Source of the DNA: Symbiodinium natans
Lineage: Eukaryota; Sar; Dinophyceae; Suessiales; Symbiodiniaceae
DNA length: 64,000 nucleotides
Reading direction: 5' to 3'
NCBI GenBank assembly: GCA_905221605.1
Contig: CAJNDS010002562.1
Span: 124,501-188,500 of the forward strand
Below the pieces are notes generated by a model that did not search any database, was not told where the DNA came from, and saw nothing but the letters and a program-made list of their open reading frames with translations. The number at the start of each line of letters is the position of its first letter. Position 1 is the stretch's first letter. The position numbers were made by a program, and so were the translations under genes. Shown piece by piece: positions 57,382-64,000 of the stretch.

Positions 57382-57500
57382 ATAGGACCCGGAGGAGGCC
57401 CTTACTTCCTTTTTTAGGGTTGGGGTTCCCTTATAATTATATAATCCCCTGAAAACCAACGGGGTTCCCCTTGCATTTCCGAGGTTACTCCTGGGTCTAC
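57382..57500. mobile_element. Family A inverted-repeat element with CAAG target duplication
   Basis: Starts ATAGGACCCGGAGGAGGCCC, ends GGTTACTCCTGGGTCTAC; CAAG flanks at 57378-57381 and 57501-57504. Nearly the same ends and length as 7700-7816, which is spliced as an intron in the TPR gene. Confidence 0.8.
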
Positions 57501-57880
57501 CAAGTAGCCCAAAGGCCACAACAAACAGCAAACAATGAGCCCCAAACCGTAACAACACGAAACCCCAAACCCTAAACACAAAACCCAAACCCAACACCCC
57601 AAACCCTGAGTTGTGAGGAAAGTGCTTCGACGAACTTGCGATACCTGGCTTCAGTGCGGTCGTCCATATCATGTCACAAACAGAGATGCATTCACAAGCC
57701 AAGCATCCCTAAACCCTAAACCCTAAGCCCTAAGCCCTAAACCCTAAACCCCCAACCCATCTCCCAAGAAGTCCACCTCAACCACCTTGATTCAAGCTGA
57801 CCTTGCAACCCTAAACCCTACACCCTCCACCCTACACCCTACACCCTAAACCCTAAACCCTAAACCCTAAACCCTAAACC

Positions 57881-60100
57881 CTAAACCCTATCCTGCGTGT
57901 TCTCTCCTGGCCGGCATCCTGTGGCTGACCACATGCATCGCCGAGGAAATGGCTGTGGACCCAGGGTTTAGAGTTTAGGGTTTAGGGTTCAGGGTTTAGG
58001 ACTTAATCCTATGCCCCTATATAATATACGCCTTATATACCCCCATATACCGAGGTAGCCCCTAAATAACCGCTAAATAACCCCTAAGGTCTCTCATAAG
58101 GGTCCCTCTTTTCGTCCCTTGATAACAACCCCTCCACGCTAAGCTATCCCCTAAACTTGGGATGTTCCCGCTTTTACTAAGAGTCCTTAGTATGAGGGGG
58201 AACACCCTAAACCCTAAACCCTAAACCCTAAACCCTAAACCCTAAACCCTAAACCCTAAACCCTAGACCCTAAACCCTAAACCCTAAACCCTAGACCCTG
58301 ACAAACCCAAAGCTCTAGATCCCGAGGCGTCTTGCCAAGGACCCAGGGTGCATCCGCCAAAAGCCCTTTCATATCCCGTCAGACCTCCCACGGTTTAGGG
58401 TTTAGGGTTTAGGGTTTAGGGTTTAGGGTCTAGGGTTTAGGGTTTAGGGTTTAGGGTTTTTGAGGCTCTTTACAGAACCTCCAGGCAAATCCCCCAACTC
58501 TAAGCTAACCCCAACCCCTCAAGCGCACACACCGTGAAACCCTCAAACCCACAGTCCCCAACCTTGACCTCTAAACCTCACGCCCCAAACCCTAAAACCC
58601 AAACCATAAACCCTAAACCCTAAACCTTAATCCAAGACCAATTATGGTCCCCTTGTATTTATACACCACTATCCCTAAACCCTAAACCCCAAACCCCAAA
58701 CCCTAAACCCTAAACCCTAAACCCGAAACCCTAAACCCTAAACCCTAAGCCCTATTCTAAGTACTAAGGCCCCTATGGTAGACGCGCTGAAGTTTCCTCA
58801 GCCCTTAGGCTCGCGTGCAGACGGAGAGCCTGGAGAGCGCGACAAGATCGGGCATCGGAATAGGCCTGTAGGATCCCTGAGGGAGGTTTTAGGGGTTTAG
58901 GGTTTAGGGTTTAGGGTTAGGGGTTTAGGGGTTTAAGGGTTTAAGGGTTTAGGGTTTAGGAGAACTTGGCCTGTGGCCCTCTGTCCTCTGTGGTACCCTC
59001 AACCCTTCCCCGTTGACTCCCTAAAGCTGGCATGCCCCACCAGCTACCAAAGGACCTGATTGCTAACCCTAAACCCTAAACCCTAAGCCCTAAACCCTAA
59101 ACCCTAAACCCTAAACCCTAAACCCTAAACCCTAAACCCTAAACCCTAAACCCTCCCCCAAAACCCTAAAATGTTGAGGGACTTCAGCCGTTTTTTTTGC
59201 CCGTATGATAGACAGGCGTGTGCACGGTGTCTTGCTTTAGGTATGGAGTTTACCGTTCAGGGCTCTGCCCCATTCAGGGATTAGGATGCTCCTTCCTGTC
59301 TGACCCTTACCCTTACGGAACTTACTTCTTGTTGAAGTAGGTTTCTGATAGGCTTAGGGCTTACAGGATTTAGGGTTGACGGATTAGGGTTTGAAGAGTA
59401 TAGGGCACAGGGTTTCTTCATTTCGTAAAGAACCGGGCTGCAGGTTTGGACTACCTCCGCCAAGAGGCGGGAGCACCCGCAACCTTGTTTAGGGTTTAGG
59501 GTTTGGAGTTAAGGGTTGGGCTTAGGATTCAGGTTTTGGATTTTTAGGGTCGGGTTTGGGGCTTTTGGGTTTATAAGGGTGAGCGTAGACAGGATCGCAG
59601 GGTTCTTTCTAAATATCAGGTGAGTGTATGTCATGTGGTGTCCTTTTGGGGGATGCTGCTAAGGAAAACCCTACTTCAAATGCCCCACACCCGAAAAACT
59701 GTATGGCATGGACCCCTTCTAGTCGCCGTATTCATCCCTCTTATTTCCTCCAATCCCCAGGCCTGAAACTCTCCGCACCCTTTCTCGCAGAGACCGCCAA
59801 GAAGGGACCACTCGGAACTCTCCAAATACCGAGATCCGAAACTCTACATCCCACTTTACGTACCCTCAGGCCTGAACTGCGCTAAGTTGCTGGTCCCGTC
59901 CGCTGCATTTCAAAACCCTAAGCCCTAAACCCTAAACTCTAAACCCTAAACCCTAAACCCTAAGCCCTAAACCCTAAACCCTAAACCTCCGAAGGGCTCC
60001 GAAGTTTCCAGATCCTGTTTACAGCAGAGTCTTCTCCGCCAGTTCATGGCCACCGTGCAACAAGCGCGGGTGGCGCGGCACGAGGACATGTTCAGGATTA
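57881..60100 (+). CDS. Exon-like islands including a hydrophobic one, unrecognised
   Basis: Around 57895-57962: CSLLAGILWLTTCIAEEMAV, a likely transmembrane piece. 58821-58867: TESLESATRSGIGIG, donor GTAGGA. 60025 to about 60094: QSLLRQFMATVQQARVARHE followed by DMFRI, helical. All have CCCTAAA before and TTTAGGG after. 59605-59890 has an open frame that overlaps a dispersed repeat. The gene or genes are not recognised. Confidence 0.4.
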
Positions 60101-60145
60101 GCTATTTAGGGTTTAGGGTTTAGGGTTTAGGGTTTAGGGTTATTT

Positions 60146-60540
60146 AGGGTTTATAAGGTTTATAGGGTTTATGGGGTTTATCGAGTTTATTGGGTTTATA
60201 GGGTTTATTGGGTTTATAGGGTTGATAGGGTTTGTTGGGTTCATAGGATTTATGGGGTTTATACGGTTTATAGGGTTTATAGGGTTTATAGGGTTTATAG
60301 GGTTTAGTGGGTTTAGTGGGTTTATAGGGTTTATAGGGTTTAATTATTGGGTTCATAGGATTTATGGGGTTTATACGGTTTATAGGGTTTATAGGGTTTA
60401 TAGGGTTTATAGGGTTTATAGGGTTTATAGGGTTTATAAGGTTTATTGGGTTTATAGGGTTTATTGGGTTTATAGGGGTTATTGGGTTTATAGGGTTTAT
60501 AGGGTTTATTGTGTTTATAGGGTTTATAGGGTTTACAAGG
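60146..60540. repeat. TTTATAGGG 9-bp minisatellite with a higher-order duplication
   Basis: About 43 units of GGGTTTATA and variants. The block from 60236 (GGGTTCATAGGATTTATGGG, TTTATACGG) recurs at about 60350, a period near 116 bp. The 9-bp unit keeps frames open (GFIGFIG and YKPYKP patterns); I do not call a gene. Confidence 0.9.
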
Positions 60541-60799
60541 CTTAGGGGTTAGGGTTGAGGGTTTAGGGTTCGAGGCGACAGGCGACAGGGTATTAGGGAC
60601 AGGGTTTTAGGCTTCAGGTTCGAAATTATCCCCTTGAAGGGAGGGTTTAGGGTTTAGGGTTTAGGGTTTAGGGTGTAGGGTGTAGGGTGTAGGGTTTAGG
60701 GGAGTCCGTGTCAGCTTTTGGTGCCCCTGGTTTGCCCGTGACTGCTATGGGAGGACAACTTCATTCCGCATTCGGCGAACACACAGTCACACCCCTAAA

Positions 60800-60975
60800 C
60801 CCTAATCCCTAACCCTACACGCCAAACCCTCCAGCCCCCTTGAATCCCAAACCCTAACCCTACACCCCAAACCCTCCAGCCCCCTTGAATCCCAAACCCT
60901 AACCCTACACCCCAAACCCTCCAGCCCCTTGAATCCCAAACCCTAACCCTACACCCCCTTGAATCCCAAACCCTG
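60800..60975. repeat. About 50-bp tandem repeat
   Basis: The unit built of CCCTAACCCTACACCCC, AAACCCTCCAGCCCCCTTG and AATCCCAAA recurs three to four times with small deletions. Confidence 0.8.
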
Positions 60976-61236
60976 AACCCTAAACTGGACCCCATAGCCA
61001 AGCCCACGACACAACCCCAAAGCTCAAGACCCCGTGAAAAAAGCCTTCAACCCTACTTTTTTGTGCATGGGTCGCTGCAGGTAGTGGGTACATGTACCCT
61101 AAAGCCTAAAGCCCCAAGCCCTAAACCCTAAACCCTAAGCCCTAAGCCCTAAACCCTACACCCTAAACCCTAAACCCTAAACCCTAAACCCTCAACCCTC
61201 AACCCTCAACCCTAAACCCGAACTGACGCGACCTTT

Positions 61237-63014
61237 ATGAGCATGTCTGGGGCCCTGAGCCTCAAGGTGCACACTGAGAGCCCAAAGGACACCTCAATTC
61301 AGGTTCGGGGTTTAGGGTTTAGGGTTTAGGGTTTAGGGTTTAGGGTTTAGGGTTGAGGGTTTAGGGTTCAGGGTTGAGGGTTGAGGGTTGATGGTTGAGG
61401 GATTAGGGTTTGAAGCAAGTTTCGATGCCGACCCGCCAGTCCTCCACACCACGACATTTATGTTCCCCAACGAAGCTGTGTGTTGCTCCTGAGCACAGAC
61501 CCTAAACCCGAAACCCGAAACCCTAAACCCTAAACCCTAAGCCCTAAGCCCTAAGCCCTAAGCCCTAAGCCCTAAGCCCTAAGCCCTAAGCCCTAAGCCC
61601 TAAGCCCTAAGCCCTGAACCGAAGGACACCCCAAGCATGTCGTCCTGTGGATACGTCGGGGAGGCGTCAGGGTTCAGTTGGCTGCAAAAGGACTGGGGCT
61701 TCAGTGTGGGGTTGGGAGATGGGAGGGTTTAGGGTTTAGGGTTTAGGGTTTCGGGTTTAGGGCTTAGGGTTTAGGGTTTAGGGTTTGGGACGGGGGGCGG
61801 GGTGGTTGTGGTGCTGAGGGTTCGTACAAGGTTTAGGTTTCGGCAGTTCGCATTCCCCTCAGGCAGTCTTATGCTTGAGGGTTCAGGGCTTGCCCGCAAC
61901 CCCAACACACCCAGAGTGTACTTCGTAGTCTTGAAAAGCGGGTAGTTCTGTACATTAGGGTCCCTTGCGGGGCCCTTTATTTTGGGCGCCCTACTATAAG
62001 GAGGACCCCAAACAGGGAGCCTATGTTCGAGAACCACCCAAGTGACGCAAGGCATGTCTACATTCATTGCGAGCCTAATTAACCCTAAACCCTAAACCCT
62101 AAACCCTAAGCCCTTTTTTTCGTGCAATTTGCGGTGCGCGCTTTGGACAGGTCATGCTACCTTCAGGAGCCCTCCCACGTCAGGCTGAGAGCGCCCTTCG
62201 GCCAGAACCAGCTCTGGGTTTAGGGTTTAGGGTTTAGGGTTTAGGCTTTAGGGTTTAGGGTTTAGGGTTTAGGGTTTAGGGTGTCGGGTCTGCTTCTACA
62301 TCTTATCGACTATGGATAGTTGCCTTTTGGAAACGGGTGGTGTAGGAGCCATCGTACATCGAACTGCTCCTTGTACCAAAGTGCAGCAGCAACTCTCGAG
62401 CAACCGGTATGAGACAAACATGTTAAGCCCTGTAAAACAAAGGGGGACTTCCCTTTTGGGTGTAACGGGTTTGTGCAACATGTCCGGCTTTTAAAGGGGA
62501 CCGTGCTCGTTCAATGCACTCTTGAAAACGGCAGCATCCTCTGAATTCTGCAGCCCTAAAACCCAAGTCCCCCCCCCACCCCCGGCCTGTGCACAAAAAA
62601 CACTAGACGGTAAACGCTTACCCACCCTCCGAGCAAGAAATGCAAAGACACCCACGGAGCCAAAACCTACACCTAAAGTCCTAGATGTGTGTCAAGGACC
62701 TTGTGGCCCGACATCTGGTTCCCAAAGGGTGTAAGTTTAGGGTTTAGGGTTTAGGGTTTAGGGTTTAGGGTTTAGGGATTAAGGGTCCCAAGCATGCCCT
62801 GAACCCTGCCACAGTCGACCCCAAGACCTCCCCAAACCCTAACTCCGAACCCCGTAAATCAGCACCCGCAACGAAAAGCCGGCCGAATCCCTACCACCCC
62901 CGAAACCCCTAAACCCCTTCCGACAGAACCTTCAGACCCTAAACCCTAAACCCTGAACCCTAAACTTACTAAACCCTAAACTTGCTAAATCCTAAACTTA
63001 CTAAACCCTATACC

Positions 63015-63060
<46 letters not shown>

Positions 63061-63425
63061 ACCCTAAACCCTATCCCTAAGCCCTAAACCCTGAACCCTG
63101 AACCCTGAACCCTAAACTTACTAAACCCTAAACTTACTAAGCCCTAAACCCTCAACCCTAAACCCTCAACCCTCAACCCTAAACCCTAACCCCTTAGCCC
63201 TAAGCCCGAAGCCCTAAACCCTATCCCTAAACCCTAAAACCCTAAAACCCTAAACCCTAAACCCTAAACCCTAAACCCTAAACCCTAAACCCTAAACCCT
63301 AAACCCTAAACCCTAAACCCTAAACCCTTCAGGACTTCATGGCCGGCTCGCCCTCCGGACACACCTCCTCAGTGTCGCCGGGGAGCGCCGCCCTCGCCGA
63401 GGCCTTGCTGAGACCGGGGGGAGAG
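61237..63425 (+). CDS. Exon-like islands of a further gene, possibly starting at 61237
   Basis: 61237-61302 starts with ATG and reads MSMSGALSLKVHTESPKDTS, donor GTTCGG. 61420 to about 61468 is open in two frames (FRCRPASPPHHDIY or FDADPPVLHTTTFMFPNE). 61636 to about 61705 has MSSCGYVGEASGFSWLQKDW. 62167 to about 62217 reads EPSHVRLRAPFGQNQLW. 63333 to about 63420 reads DFMAGSPSGHTSSVSPGSAA then LAEALLRPGG. Each follows a CCCTAAA block or AG acceptor and precedes TTTAGGG. The family is not recognised, and the gene probably continues beyond the window. Confidence 0.4.
61528..61615. repeat. CCCTAAG variant array
   Basis: About 12 consecutive CCCTAAG units after normal CCCTAAA units, just before the 61636 island. 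Confidence 0.95.
61940..62039. mobile_element. Family G inverted-repeat element, second copy
   Basis: GGGTAGTTCTGTACATTAGG and its counterpart TATGTTCGAGAACCACCC match the family G ends at 53505-53607; flanks AAGC and AAGT are a near 4-bp duplication. Confidence 0.65.
63000..63330. repeat. C-strand repeats with CCCTCAA and ACTTACTAAACCCTA variants
   Basis: CCCTCAA runs (63012-63065) and AAACTTACTAAACCCT units (62960-63140) lead into a pure CCCTAAA array ending at the CTTCAG acceptor of the 63333 island. Confidence 0.9.
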
Positions 63426-63952
63426 AGTTGGGAGGGGGGGGAGGGGGGGTTACGGGGGGTTTAGGGCTTAGGGTTTAGGGGTTAGGGTTTAGGGTTTAGG
63501 GTTTAGGGGAGAGTTGGGAGATGAATTTGGTTCTGGTTGGTTTGGGTTGGTTGGCTGGTTTGAGGCTTGGGGCTTACAGGGCTTGAAAAGGTTAGCCCCG
63601 AAGTGGATAGAAGTGCCCGAAGACTCAAGAAGGTAAGCCAAAGCCCAAAACCCTCAATTAGGGTTTTGTCGAAATTCGGCATCCCAACTATCTCTGAAGT
63701 CTTGAACCCTCAACCCTAAGCACCAAAGCAGCCCAGACTGTATGAAGGGGGGTTTATATTACTGTTTTCGGTGAGTGTATATAAGGTTCCTTTGTAATAT
63801 TGGTGAGTGTTTTTATGGTTGCGCCCCGGCGGCCCCCCCCCTGTGGGGTGGTTCAGGGTTGGTTTTAGGGTTTTACGGTTTCAGTGGTTTAGGGTTTAGG
63901 GTTCAGGGTTCAGGGTTTAGGGTTTAGGGTTTAGCGTGGGGTTGGGGCTTCC

Positions 63953-63980
63953 CTTTGGGGGGGGGGGGGGGGGGGGGGCG
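63953..63980. repeat. G homopolymer of about 23
   Basis: Ends the window. Similar G or C runs are at 8360, 29148, 37362, 37998, 41234 and 42670; some may be length-uncertain in the assembly. Confidence 0.8.
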
Positions 63981-64000
63981 CAGAACGCACAGCGCACAAC

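Larger units (their letters stand above)
54139..57880. other. Spacer or intron stretch without a confident gene
   Basis: A repeat-poor segment (54360-55400) has overlapping short open frames on both strands and contains a family B element. Arrays of CCCTAAT/CCCTAAA (55450-55520) and TTTAGGG (55590-55680) follow, then a family F palindrome (55991-56106), CCCTAAA and CCCCAAA arrays (56100-56210), an AT run (56551-56585), TTTAGGG arrays (56860-56970), a repeat-poor piece (57000-57370) and a family A element (57382-57500). I see no protein family in it. Confidence 0.4.

Noticed and set aside
60171-60552. GFIGFIG and YKPYKP open frames
   Set aside because: A 9-bp unit without stops keeps the frame open by itself; no start context, domain or exon signals.
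1-64000. The window as a chromosome end, because of the telomere repeats
   Set aside because: Arrays are short, in both orientations, interrupted by exons and never terminal or longer than about 130 bp.

Overview
The window looks like nuclear DNA of a dinoflagellate, most likely a suessialean such as a Symbiodiniaceae or Polarella relative (inference). The grounds are: all recognisable genes lie on the + strand; donors GT, GC and GA are all used with AG acceptors; exons are often only 40-110 bp; short inverted-repeat elements behave like introners; TPR (kinesin-light-chain/nephrocystin type) and Ubl+FNIP repeat proteins are present; and plant-type telomere repeats (TTTAGGG/CCCTAAA) fill nearly every intron and spacer.

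Layout: (1) 247-5389, small exons of an unrecognised charged protein. (2) 6046-10715, a six-exon gene for a multi-pass membrane protein with a C-terminal TPR array; every splice can be placed and the frame stays open. (3) 11101-20524, an RBR (RING1-IBR-RING2) E3 ubiquitin ligase spread over about 13 tiny exons; zinc ligands and the catalytic Cys are rebuilt across GT, GC and GA introns. (4) 21307 to about 33000, a gene or genes with fibronectin-III-like exons; one intron (22046-24871) carries an 850-bp GGGACCACCACCAC-type minisatellite. (5) 33393-35573, an intronless Ubl + FNIP-repeat protein with 26 near-identical 22-aa repeats, probably retroposed. (6) 36726-64000, isolated exon-like islands of several unrecognised genes.

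The most interesting structural point is polarity: an exon island is usually preceded by C-strand repeats (CCCTAAA) and followed by G-strand repeats (TTTAGGG). Long introns therefore begin with TTTAGGG arrays and end with CCCTAAA arrays, so their ends are complementary in the transcript. Interspersed are at least seven families of about 100-bp inverted-repeat elements (A-G below). One A element in the TPR gene sits between GCAA direct repeats and is removed exactly, in frame, as a GC-AG intron. No rRNA, tRNA, CRISPR or bacterial-type regulatory signal was recognised. Exon limits outside genes 2, 3 and 5 are by-eye estimates without transcript support.
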